From: Symsagittifera roscoffensis
Lineage: Eukaryota; Xenacoelomorpha; Acoela; Convolutidae
DNA: 64,000 bases
Direction: 5' to 3'
Assembly: GCF_963678635.1 (NCBI RefSeq)
Contig: NC_087062.1
Span: 100,053,209-100,117,208 of the forward strand
In this document: in pieces, positions 44,027-54,546 of the stretch
How positions within the stretch are numbered: position 1 is the stretch's first letter
Layout: each line of letters begins with the position of its first letter
Notes under the pieces: generated by a model
The model's input: the letters and a program-made list of their open reading frames with translations, nothing else
Database searches by the model: none
Told to the model about the DNA's origin: nothing
Position numbers and translations under genes: made by a program

Positions 44027-44283
44027 TCTACAAATCAATCTGAAGACACTTGTTTATTTCTTCCAAACCCACCCATAACATGCATCCAAAGTCTCCATAA
44101 AAACATCATCTATATCAGCTATTTCAGATAAATATATGTCAACATGAGATAAATATATAAAAAAGGATGGTCATGTTTTTTGTAACCAACGCTTCTGATA
44201 TTCTTTAAAAATTTTGAATATAAAGACGAATAAATAAACATTTATCACAGAAGCTCAACTAAAACTGCGCTATGCTTCTTTTG
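44027..44283 (-). other. Short PPCDC-DDAH intergenic region
   Basis: About 256 bases between PPCDC stop and the acceptor-like TTTGTAG at the DDAH-like start. AT-rich, with AATAAA-type hexamers on the minus strand downstream of PPCDC. No separate promoter is evident. Confidence 0.45.
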
Positions 44284-44847
44284 TTACAGATTCCGGTTGA
44301 TTTCATAAACAATTTGCACTATAGTTTCGATTTCTGCCATTGCACCCTGTCCACTTTCGCCACAGATCAGAGTCTTTGAAATGGAAGGCACACAACGGAA
44401 GCCGAGCACCTCAACCAACACTCTCAAATGATCTCTGGTCAGAGGATGGTCCAACATGCCACAGTTCATGGCTGGACAAAAGACAACTGTTTTCTTGCCA
44501 GGCGAACAAGCTCTAATAATACATGTGAGTAAGTTATCGCACAGTCCATTTGCTATTTTAGCCAGACTATTCGCACCCAAAGGGGCAATTAAAACCACTT
44601 CAGCCCAATCTCTCAGCTCAATGTGCCTTACAGGGTCGCCTCGTTTCGCCCACGACTTCCACTCGTCTTCATCAGTAAAAAGCTCCCACTTTTTCAAAAC
44701 CTCATCCTCCTCGTCTAAAAAATGACGGCTTTTCTGGGTCGCAACTAATTTGATACTTAAATTTTCTATAGATTTCTCAAGAAGTGCGATGAGCTCAGAC
44801 AATTTAATAGTAGCTACACTCCCCGTTAGACATAATAACAGATTCAT
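44284..44847 (-). CDS. PPCDC: Phosphopantothenoylcysteine decarboxylase
   Basis: Single-exon ORF, 187 codons plus stop. PPCDC is a flavoprotein that decarboxylates 4'-phosphopantothenoylcysteine to 4'-phosphopantetheine in coenzyme A synthesis. Family signatures: N-terminal LLLCLTGSVATIKL (flavin-binding loop), DPVRHIELRDWAEVVLIAPL with the catalytic His at residue 75, ANSLAKIANGLCDNLLT, the PxMN motif CPAMNCGM (125-128), and LICGESGQGAM with the conserved Cys162. Length is close to the ~200 residues of animal homologues. ATG at 44847 is chosen because the homology begins within a few residues. A strong acceptor TTTTTTTTCAG ends 27 nt before it, so a 5' UTR exon or trans-spliced leader is likely. 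The stop is 256 nt from the DDAH-like first exon. All key residues are present, so it should be active. Confidence 0.93.
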   Translation of the reverse strand: MNLLLCLTGSVATIKLSELIALLEKSIENLSIKLVATQKSRHFLDEEDEVLKKWELFTDEDEWKSWAKRGDPVRHIELRDWAEVVLIAPLGANSLAKIANGLCDNLLTCIIRACSPGKKTVVFCPAMNCGMLDHPLTRDHLRVLVEVLGFRCVPSISKTLICGESGQGAMAEIETIVQIVYEINRNL

Positions 44848-45679
44848 ACCAGAAGCCCAGATAGCAAGAGCATCTGAAAAAAAAACATCTCTTTGGCCGA
44901 TTACATCCGAGGCCCAAATGAATTCACTCTAGAAGACTGATCTGAAAGGCAGCCCAACCTCTCTTTTCAGTTATCAATAATTATGTTTTAAATCGCAGGT
45001 TTCGAAATTATTTTATTCTGCTACATCGGTGTTTTGTGAAAGTGGTAAACACCGAAAAAAATTACTGTTACTAACAAAAAAACATCGGAAAAAATGAGAA
45101 ACGAGGAAAAAAATGAGAAATGTTGAAAAAAGCTAGGCCTACAAATAAGTCTCGGTAGAATTTCATTTTATGCCATATTTGATTATTAGATTAGCAATAG
45201 AAGAACACTTACCACGAGGAAACAAAACCGACAATCTTTAAGCAGACAAGTGGAGCCGAAAAGAATTATCTAACAAAAAAATTGTAAAATTTTTCAAATT
45301 CCCCATGAAACTACATTGAACAACACTTGCTTTTGCAAATACAATGAAAGTTGTTTATAGCACAAACAAAATCCATGGAATGAAATAATTAAAAACCGTA
45401 AGAGCCGTTGTTTAAAGAACAAAAAAATGCAACTAAGCAGACAATATTCGAGCAGACACAAGTTGAGCAGGAAAAATTAATGTTATTTATTTTTCTCAAG
45501 TTCAAGCCCCCTGAAACTACATTGAACAACAATTGCCCGTGCAACTACAATGAAAGTTGCTTACAATGCAAGCAAATTCCAGGATATGGCAACTAAGCCG
45601 ACAAAACGAGCAGATAAACGAAAAACGACAATTCATTTTTTACCGGAAAAAACTTCAACTGAATACATGCTGGAAAAAT

Positions 45680-45790
45680 CTAGGTCCTGTCGGGACTCAT
45701 ACCCCTAGCCTTATGGGTCAAGGGCAAAGGCGTTACCTCCAGACCAAGTGGGAACGAACCTGAAAGTTTTTCAGCTTCAATAAAAAAGCA
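45680..45790 (-). repeat. tRNA-like SINE head
   Basis: Minus strand reads TTGGTCTGGAGGTAACGCC and, about 45 bases on, GGTATGAGTCCCGACAGGAC, resembling A and B boxes. The plus-strand AACCTGAAAG / AAAGCAAGT neighbourhood resembles 28370-28430. Confidence 0.45.
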
Positions 45791-46034
45791 AGTAAGATTT
45801 TTAAGAAACGTTATTTACGTTAAAAAAACGTATACTTCCCGAAAACAAGTCACTGGCTTTCACAGTCCTGATGACAAGTCACTTGCTGTCGCGAGTGTAA
45901 TAAAGAACTCAATAATCAAGAGAGCTCAATTCAATAGCTGGGTTGAGTTTTATGGCCAATCATTAGTTATTTTGGCCATTATGTAAGTTACACAGCGGTG
46001 AAGCGGAGCTTCACTCCACTTGCGGTACAACTTT

Positions 46035-46286
46035 CGAAGACAAGAAAAGAAGACAAATTTCTTTCTGAAATACGGAGTTGGTGCGAAGAAAAATCTGAAA
46101 TACTGAAAGTTCACAGAAAAATGTATAAAGCCTTGAAGCTCTTTGGAGAGTTTGAATCAATTGTTGAGTTTGTTAACCTGCAAGAAAGCTTAAAAACCAC
46201 TTTCGTAACTTTCAGTATTTCATATTTTTTATCGCACCAATTCCGCTTTCGTATTTCAGAAAGAAATTTGTCTTCTTTTCTCTTAA
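46035..46286. repeat. Long imperfect inverted repeat
   Basis: Arms 46035-46118 and 46201-46286 are near-perfect reverse complements: AAAAGAAGACAAATTTCTTT, CTGAAATACG, TTGGTGCGA and TGAAATACTGAAAGTT each appear inverted. Loop ~80 bases. The 98-codon plus-strand frame here is a by-product of the hairpin. Might be a small foldback element or a hairpin RNA source. Confidence 0.75.
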
Positions 46287-48469
46287 GCAAATGAGTTTTG
46301 ACTGAGTTGAAAATCCTAAGTCAAACAGCTAAACATCAAATTTTGTTTTCGAAAAAATCACCTCGAATTATGTAAGCATCTTCACTACATTCGTTAACAC
46401 CAGCCAAAAAATTATTTCAATGCAAAATAGTCAAAAGAAGCAAAAATAAAACCAAGTTAAAGAGGTAATGTTTGTGTCAGGTGATTGTTATAAATAACAT
46501 TCAAAAACATTGGAATCATTTATCAAGCGGCAACTAAGGCGACAAAATTTGGGTCGATCCCCGTTCAGCCGAAAACAACACTGCTGCTAAAAAAATGTTG
46601 AGCTACTAGTTTTCAAGTTTTACGACTCATTACTACTGAAACAGAAGAAAACACAATGAACCAGTTGCCCTAAAAATTAAGCAACATAAGTTGACTAATC
46701 CGACATAATCTGAGGGGAAATCAAAACAATCAAAATCAGACCTAGCACATTTGCAAAAAACAGTACTTTCAATTATAATATAAACTTCTAAAAAACCTAT
46801 ACTTTGGAAATAAAGCCCATAAAACCTTAGCAGATAATGTAAAAGGGCTTAACAGAAAACAAAAATAAACCAACGGAAATTAGGACAAAAACCATGAAAC
46901 CGAAAATCTTCATTTTTAAAAATGAATTTAGTCGAGAAGTCATTACTGCCGAAAACGAAATCCTTCTAGTTACATTTTGAATGATGGTATTTTATTAGGA
47001 TGTTTAAGAAGATGAGCATGTCAGCAGCGTGCATGTGAAAGTAACTGCACGTTTATTACAGATTTGAGAACATTTGCTCCCGATTACAAAAACACTTGCT
47101 CATACAAAAGAAATGAAAACAAGTTAACTTACTATTAACATAAACACAACATATAATCAAATTCAGATATTCTTAAAATATGTCTGTTGGATACAATAAG
47201 TCTGTCGGCACCAAAGATTCAGTGAGTCTCTTTGACAAGATGTTTGCCCAGAAAAGACTTACGATTCGATTCAATCAAGCTTGCAAAATAAAATTTCTTG
47301 CGAGGCTCAAATATAGCCTAACCTCATATATACAATTCGTAATCATCATCAAAAAGTATTGTTTATGTCACGGTCCAAAATTCCATCCTCATATATACGA
47401 TCGTTAGAAGCTTAGAACTAACAACCCAGAAGATTAAATTAATAGTTTATCTCAGGGTCGAAGCGGAGCTTCACACCACTTGCGATACTACACAAACATA
47501 GCATTGTAAGCTAACGGACAGAAAAAGATACGTTAAACTAGGTCAATGAAAAATTTGAATTAACAACCACGAAAAAACAAAATCTACGAAAACGTCATAC
47601 GTTTATCTTGAATGATGTTAAATTTGAGGTGAAAATGCCAATCAACACCATCACTAGCAATAAATAGGCACTCAGAAAAAATATCGAGAGCTAACTAAGC
47701 CAAAAATATATATTTAACGCCAGTTTAGCCAAAGCAAAACTTTTTTCATAAGAAATTTACTAAAAAACAGTTTTTCTTTATGACAACAAGTCGAGAAACA
47801 CAATTGCCAGCGTTAGATAAACATTCATAAAATTTATTGATCGGCAACTAAGCCGGCAACACATGAGTAGCCGGAAAAAAATACTATCATCGAATTTTTG
47901 GAATTCGAAGTTTTCTTACGACACTTTCCTTGAAACATAAAACAGCATAAAAATCGTTCCCAAGATTAAATTGCTTAAAAGAAAAAGGAGGACAAGATTA
48001 CGTCAGTAGACCCACAAAAATTAGCCAACAAAAGTAGGCCAATCCACTCTTAAAAGGCCAAATTGGCACCTTTAACTTAAAAAATTACGCACCACTTGCT
48101 ATACAACAAAAACATATTGCAAGCTAGCAGATCGAAAACAAAAAAGCAATAAGTCGGAAAAAATTTTGACAACAAGAAGAAATTCAAATTTCGTCCAAAA
48201 GGATTTACTATTTGAAGAAAAACATGTCCAGAAAAACAATCGCGAAATTTAATAAGTATTCTGAAGCACTTATCGAGCCGCAACCTCTCGTCGAGTCAAA
48301 TCATGTCAAAATTTACCGAAATTCTTAATTTTTACGCCCAACACCATCCGAAAACGCACGAAAGGATGAAAATCACAACACAAGAAAAATATGTGAAAGG
48401 AAATTAAGCAGACAAGCGAAATCCGACAATTTTTTGAAATCGAATATTTCCCGTTTAAAAAAAAAGGTC

Positions 48470-48545
48470 CTAACCAGATTCGAATCGAAGACTTTAGCCG
48501 TCCCAGGCATAGTTTTTACCTACAGATCAAATGGTTACCTATGGA
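48470..48545 (-). repeat. tRNA-like fragment
   Basis: Minus strand has GGTAACCATTTGATCTGTAG, then GATTCGAATCTGG, a B-box-like sequence. Probably a SINE head, too divergent for a functional tRNA. Confidence 0.4.
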
Positions 48546-48771
48546 AAAGCTAAGAAACTTTAACTTATCACTAACCAAACTATAAAACGATTTAAATATG
48601 CCGTTAAAATCTTTGGTAGTCGGACAAAACATAAACTACACTGGAAACTTGTTGATTGAGAAACAGTTGCAATCATGTAAACAGAAAATATTTACTGAAA
48701 ACAGAAATTATTGGTTGCTTGAACCCATGAAAACGGGACAGGAAGGTCTCGTGCAGAAGCACAGACAACAT

Positions 48772-49171
48772 TCAATCGAAACTGAACTCCAGTTTTCCAT
48801 CCTCTTTAAAAAGCGGACATTCAAACATCATTGGCTTCACACTTTGTATTGGCTGCACTACACCCGTTACTTTCGCCACTTTCTTCGCTGGAACTTTGTC
48901 CTCAAAGTAGGAGCTAACCGTGCTCCTTAGTCCAACTTCTGGGCGAGGCCTCTTGACTTGAGCTATTTCTGCCGATTCATCTAACTTGAGTCGCTTCGAT
49001 TCTACGAAGGACCAGGTTTCAGTTTGTCTCTTTGAAGATGACTGCTGCAAACTTACTTGATCAATTAAGTATTCGTTTTCTTCCTCGGAAAAATGACCGC
49101 CACTCGAGCTATGACACTCATGATTTTTCTTCTCTTTAATAAGCTTTCCGAAGTATTGAGGGCTCTCTTGG
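48772..49171 (-). CDS. Coiled-coil gene exon 3
   Basis: 400 nt after GATTCAG|C to TGA/TAA-type stop. Encodes QESPQYFGKLIKEKKNHEC and a Ser/Glu-rich tail. Phase completes the split Phe codon from exon 2. Confidence 0.7.
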
Positions 49172-52100
49172 CTGAATCGAAGCAAATAAAAATTTGATGA
49201 ACTGATTCAAAGGCATTGTGATCAATCTTTTTTTTCATTAAAAGCCAAAGCTCGGTCACAAGTAGAAAAAAATGAATTTAAACCAGCACTGTATATTACA
49301 GTCAGCAAAAACTGACATTGAATTTTTTAAGGAATTTTAGCCATTAAACTAGCTGCCGCAATTGCCAAAAGCTTATGTCAAGGAACTAACAAAAACTTTT
49401 CCAGCAAATCTGTACTTCTCAGCTCGGATTTTTCCGGCGGATGAAGATTCCGAAGCTTCAGTCGATTCATTGCACAATGATTCGCCACACGCGCTTCTTC
49501 TTGACGCAGCTCTCGAATCCTGCTAACAAAATTTAAGCTCAAGGATTTAAAACATCTTTTAGGATCCACACTTTTGCAAGTCCAATCACAATTATAAAAC
49601 TGGATCAGAAGAAAAGTTCTTTTCTTCCGCTGCTAATTGAAACCAATTTGAAAACAGAAAATCAAGCGTAACTTGTTTGCCTTTCACGTGAATTTAGGTA
49701 ATTGTCATGAAAAAAAACACGACCTAAATAAATAACTTCATTTCGTTTAGTAGACAAAACGTCATCTAATGACATTTGAAAACACGTGAGGTCCTCAAAT
49801 TAAAAATTTTTGGTCGTTCATTTAACGTCTTTCTGAGCAGCGCAAAACCAGGTGCCACCCGAGAAATTTTGGAGCAACCTGAAGTTCACCATCGAATGGC
49901 AAGAAGCTGGAAATCTCCCTTTTCTGGATACGAGAGAGACAAACAGGATCTGATGTAGAAACTTTCTGGTGCAAAAGAACAAAAAAGATACTGGGCTAAC
50001 TCTCGCTCTTAAATCTCAGACACCGATGCACTTCAAGAAAAACATTGCACAAGGACTTTTCCATCGTGTTGTCAATGCCTTGTCCAACGCTTATTTTTTC
50101 ACAGTAAGTATTACTAAGGTCACCTGCATGCTGGAGAAAAATCAGTGTTTGCCTCAATTTCACCAACTCATCATTCGTGAAATGCTCTACAAGATCCTTG
50201 GTAAGCAAAATGGGAGAGAGGAAGTTGACAGAGAGGCCATAGAAAAACCGGTAAAAAAACAGCCCTGTTTTGAGACAAAAGCAACGACTTCTTCAAATGC
50301 CTCCGAAAAATAGCCAATACAACCAGACGAATGAAGACCGCATTACCATCATTAAAGTTGAAGATACCGGAGGCTGTGCATATTTCGCATTAGCATCATT
50401 AAAATCGAAAATACCAGAAGCTGTTCTGGTCTTAATTTATCATCTACATCTGCAACTGATGCTCATGGTACGATGAAGCTTTCAAAGCAGCAATCTTTAA
50501 ATCTTCCAGCGACTTCATAATTACATTTTTACATAGAAATTTTACACAGAGGCGAAGCTGCGCTTCGCAAACACTTGCGAGACCACGACAAAAGTAGCGA
50601 GACCACGACAAGAAAGCACCTTTATAAATTGAAAAACGAAGAAATAGAAATAAGCCTCTTATAAGTAAAACTTTGCAACGTATCAGATTCGAACCTTCGA
50701 CATCGAGATTAGGAGTCTCCCGCCCTGCCCGCTCGGCCATGAACACTGAACAACCCACAAACACTAGTCATAAATAAGCAGCTAAATATGTCAATAAATT
50801 GTCAATGCAATGCAGCAAAAGTGGCAAAAAATACAAATAGACAGAATTTGGCATGTAATAATTTGGAATATAACAAACTGAAGGCATCAACTGAAAGCAT
50901 GAAGCCAAATTATGTATGAATTAAGCATTTCAAAATATACAAGCGGGTAACGCACCTCAGGTGCTTCGAATTTTTGAAAACTCATGAAAAACTGCATATA
51001 TTGGAAACAAGACCAGCAGTCTTTTAGTGTGCAGGGTTGGTAATTTCAAAATCATTAAGTTTTTTTTTAAATTCTAATTTACGAAACAAAAAACATAAAA
51101 AACGTCATCTCGAAAACTTGAAGGGCCTCTGGAGAAATTTTGAGGCCAGACTTGCAACCACTGAGATTAATTTGAGAACACCCTTCTATACGGGTTACGA
51201 ATTTCAAATTTCTTGAATTTTTTTAAAACCTAAGTTCCCCGAAAAAACTGAAAAACGTAATATCTCGGAAACTAAAAGATTTGAGCATTCATATTTAGAG
51301 GCAAGATTCGTGACGCCTGGTTAGGAATTTCAAATTTTGATGAAAAAAAACTATTTTAGGACTTCTGAAATTTTTTTGAAACAATCACAAAAACCGTCAT
51401 ATCTCAAAAACTACAAGGATTTCAGCAGTCATATTTGGAGGCAAGATTCGCAAAGTCTAAGCGTACCTTGACAGCATTCAACTACAAGGTTAGGAACATC
51501 AAATTTTGAAGAAAAAAAATGAATTTTCTGAAAAATATCGAATAAATCACCAAAACGTTATATCTGGAAAACTACAAAGATTTGAGCAGTCATAACTGGA
51601 GGCAAGATTCGCATCACCTGAGATTACCATGGCAGCACCCAATTACAGAGTTAGGAATTTCAAATTTAACAAAAAAATTAATTAAGATTTCTGAAACTTT
51701 TTTGAAACAATCACAAAAAACGTCATATCTCGAAAAATACAAGGACTCGAGAAATCATATTTGGAGGCAAGATTCGCAACCCCTGAGAGTACACTGACAG
51801 CGCCCAACTACAGTGTTAGGAATTTCAAAATTTGGAAAAAAAATTGGACGCAGGATTCTTAATCCTTGAGAGTACTCTGAATGCGCCCAACTTTAGTGTT
51901 GGGATCTTCAAGTTTTGTAAATTATTTAAAATTTGAGTTTTCTGAAAATTTTTTAAAAAATCACAAAAATCTGGAACACTAAAATGGTTTGGGCATTCAT
52001 CATTGGATACCAAATTTGCAACCCCTTGGGGAAACATGACAGCATCCCACTATTGGGCTGCTTATTTTAAACTCGGTGAAATAACCACTATTTTCAAAGT

Positions 52101-53177
52101 GGAAAATAGAAGAAAAAAATCTTAATCATTGCAAAATACGATATAGCTTAAACGCGAAAAAAATCTTTCGTTAAACAAGCAAACATAATACGTTGAAAAA
52201 GCTTAAACGTGGCGAGATAGTGAAGCTCGCATTTAAATATATAATAGCTAAAAGATAATAGATAGAAGATTTAGTTTTCATGGCATCGCATAATAATAAA
52301 AATAATAATAATGACGTGGTACATGAGATCACTTGTTCTATATGCCAATCTAGCTTTATCGGGTAGACATTTGGCCACGTAGCCTCGAGAGTACACGAAA
52401 ATTCCAGAGTCGCTAGCCCAGTTGATGCAAAAGCATACGTGGTATAAGCATAGATAGCTGCGAAAATAAAATTGATATTAAACAGCGAGACTCGACCCGA
52501 TGCGTTACACATAAGCCGAGCAAAAGCTCCAAGTGAAAAAGGAAGAAGAGTACAAGGCTCGCGATTGGTTCTGAAGTTGTAACTTTGTAAACTGGTCCCA
52601 CAGTCCAGTGGCTTGTTCCAATACATTCGATTTTGTTATTCTACCTGTTTTAAACTGCTGCTTTTATTTTAGTTTGTATTGCTCTTTTAAAATACTGTTT
52701 GTTTTCGGTTTTAGTCGAAAACATTTTAATCAATGATGTTTTCACCTTTAAAAAGACAAAAAATCGCAAATAATTTTACTTAATTTTTGTCGCTTTGTAT
52801 GATTCGAGCTGCATCGTAGCCATTCTGCTGTAAAGCAAGTTCCTAGCTTTCTCGAAATCGTCACTTTCGTTCTGATTGTGGACTTCTGAATCTTTATTTA
52901 ACTTCTCCTGCATCTGCAACTGACGCTCATGGTACGATATAGCATTCAAAGCAGCAATCTTTGAATCTTCCAACGACTTCATAGTTATTTGGTTCTCATA
53001 GCATCTTTTCTTTTTCTCCTCGCATGCTGCTCGAATACGCTTTACAGCTGACTCGCAGAGACTTTTTTGTTCTTGATAAAATTTTGATTTCTCGTTTTCA
53101 TTTTCTATTCTTTGCTTGAGTATGTCTAATTGGTCCTTCCACCGCGAGGCAATACTTCTCAAGTTTTCGTGATACAT
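48772..53177 (-). CDS. Coiled-coil protein, three exons, unknown function
   Basis: Three GT-AG exons, 53177-52780, 49519-49391 and 49171-48772, join with matching phases to 308 codons plus stop. Residues ~5-120 form a long charged coiled coil (RWKDQLDILKQRIENENEKS, RIRAACEEKKKR, MQEKLNKDSEV), continuing into IRELRQEEARVANHC in exon 2. Exon 3 encodes a polar tail with a basic KRLKLDE stretch that could be a nuclear signal. The protein ends CPLFKEDGKLEFSFD, an ordered acidic/aromatic C-terminus that looks like a binding peptide. I do not recognise the family; a nuclear or chromosome-associated protein is only a guess. Exon 1 starts at the ATG of MYHENLRS. Intron 1 (3.3 kb) contains transposon debris. 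Confidence 0.7.
49391..49519 (-). CDS. Coiled-coil gene exon 2
   Basis: 129 nt between GTTAGCAG|G and TTTTT|GTTAGT. Encodes IRELRQEEARVANHCAMNRL and LHPPEKSELRSTDLLEKF. Confidence 0.7.
49890..50240 (+). pseudogene. Decayed reverse transcriptase C-terminal fragment
   Basis: Plus-strand frames carry a LPFLDT motif near 49917, then (after a frame break) DVETFWCKRTKK, then TGLTLALKSQTPMHFKKNIA and LFHRVVNALSNAYFF. The order LPFLD - x - KxTxTGxYLNFxS - xxHRxxxxxxN is that seen after the RT core of Penelope-like and some other non-LTR elements. At least one frameshift and stop; no upstream RT found. Dead fragment within intron 1 of the coiled-coil gene. Confidence 0.5.
50455..50530 (-). pseudogene. 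Partial duplicate of coiled-coil exon 1
   Basis: Minus strand encodes MKSLEDLKIAALKASSYHEH, nearly identical to MKSLEDSKIAALNAISYHER in exon 1 (52920-52990). About 75 bp, with several substitutions; similarity ends abruptly at a SINE-like tail on one side. A relic copy inside intron 1. Confidence 0.75.
50543..50870 (-). repeat. tRNA-derived SINE-like repeat
   Basis: Minus strand 50745-50690 is a tRNA-like head of Leu/Ser type (ATGGCCGAGCGGGCAGGGCG, then GAAGGTTCGAATCTGATACG). 5' flank TTGACAATTTATTGACATAT and 3' tail ending TTTGCGAAGCGCAGCTTCGC match the 40.8-kb copy. A short direct duplication, GTCGTGGTCTCGC, lies in the tail. Confidence 0.68.
51080..52045. repeat. Satellite-like tandem repeats of ~140-165 bp
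   Basis: Anchors CGTCATATCTCGAAAACTAC recur at about 51101, 51257, 51396, 51556 and 51721. Each is followed by a GGAGGCAAGATTCGCAAC block, a CCCAACTACA block and a TTAGGAATTTCAAATTTT block. Copies are diverged. Located in intron 1 of the coiled-coil gene. Confidence 0.8.
52780..53177 (-). CDS. Coiled-coil gene exon 1
   Basis: 398 nt from ATG to AATTAA|GTAAAA. Encodes the main coiled coil. Without splicing the frame would stop one codon later, so the splice call rests on the good phase match to exon 2. Confidence 0.68.
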
Positions 53178-54546
53178 GGTTTTGATTTCAATTTCGAAAA
53201 ACCAATAAAGCAACAGTTGGAGACTTGTTCAGCTAAAAAGTGTCAATTAAAAATCTCATAAAAAACATGGGATCAATACCGCCAAAGCAAAACCGGTAAA
53301 ACGCTACAAAAAGACGTCAGGAAACGCAAGTAGATGGTTGATGTGTTCGTAGCACGCAATCAACTGACCGAATGAAATTTATTTATTTGTGAAACTTTTT
53401 TCTGTAAATTTTTGTTTGGGCGACAATTGCCTCACCAAGGAAAGCAAAATATCAGGATTGAATATCTAGCTTTGTATCTGAATAGTAGTAAAAACTGTCC
53501 TCCGCACCACCGTAATATTGTACGCGGAAGCTTTTTCTCTTTTAGGACAGATTAAATTACTGTTGACGTTGAAGTCAAACTAGAAAGTGCGAGAGGCGCA
53601 GTACAGAGGGGTGTAGATGAGAAGTTTTGGCCTTCGGTAATTAAATACTTGAGTCTTAAGGGACAAAGACAAACAACAATAGTCAAAGAGACCCATCAGA
53701 AGAAGCTATTGAAACTATCAATGTAACATTCGTCTACTGCAGTCACACATGAGGCTTAAGAAAAATAGGCCCTCTAACTATTGGCTCAAGAGTCAGGGAC
53801 ACTATCTCTTGTGTTTTTCTACCTCAAATCAGTCGGAGCCAATTCGGTTCGTTTGTGACATGAGACTACGACCCGTTACAGCTTAAAGGCTACTACTAAA
53901 ATATCCCCCCCACTCTAGAATTAAGAACGTCCTCATACTTAGGTCTCTAGATACCCAAAATACATGAACGCCGTTAAAAACCGGGTTGGAACAATCCGTT
54001 ACGTTACTTTTTATTAGACAGTGGAACTTTGATCCATTTCAGATGGATCAACCTAAAACTCGCCTTACCTCAACATAACAATTATAAAACACATGTGACA
54101 TTCGACCAGAATGTGAAAAATGCAATCTCTGCAGAATTCGGAATTTTAGCAGTAAGCCTTCCGGATTGGTGGTTTTTATGAACTAAGGGCGTTATTGGAA
54201 CGTTTAGCCAAACGGTGAAGGCTGGAATATTCTAGTATTTTAAAATTTCAAAAATTCGAATGATGACGTCACATTTCCGAGAAATGCTGAAACGGCCATT
54301 TTAACAAAAAACGAGAGAGGAAACAGAACAACAACGTTAGTTGCGCTGACGAGGACAACTCTATTGAAATTGAAGAAGTCGAAATTGAAGAAAAACAGCA
54401 GCAGAGTGCGGAGAACGTTCCGAGTTGCGACTATTGTGCTGCTACAATAGTTGCAAGGCCGTTGCGAACAACGGTGAAGGGTAAGAAATCAGCCCTCCGT
54501 GTTATCGTGAATTCGAACTCAAGGAGCTTGATTCACTGGATTCAAG

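Larger units (their letters stand above)
44874..48771. other. Intergenic repeats
   Basis: About 3.9 kb with no credible gene. Includes SINE-like fragments (45680-45790, 48470-48545), GAAGCGGAGCTTCAC hairpins at ~46002 and ~47459, repeated CTTGC...GCAA palindromes near 45320, 45525 and 45880, and the long inverted repeat at 46035-46286. Confidence 0.6.

Noticed and set aside
45998..46294. 98-codon plus-strand ORF
   Set aside because: Created by the long inverted repeat at 46035-46286; its two halves are reverse complements of each other.
52171..52626. 151-codon minus-strand hydrophobic ORF in intron 1 of the coiled-coil gene
   Set aside because: Begins without evident splice or promoter context and has no recognisable motif; kept out, although a transcript would reopen the question.
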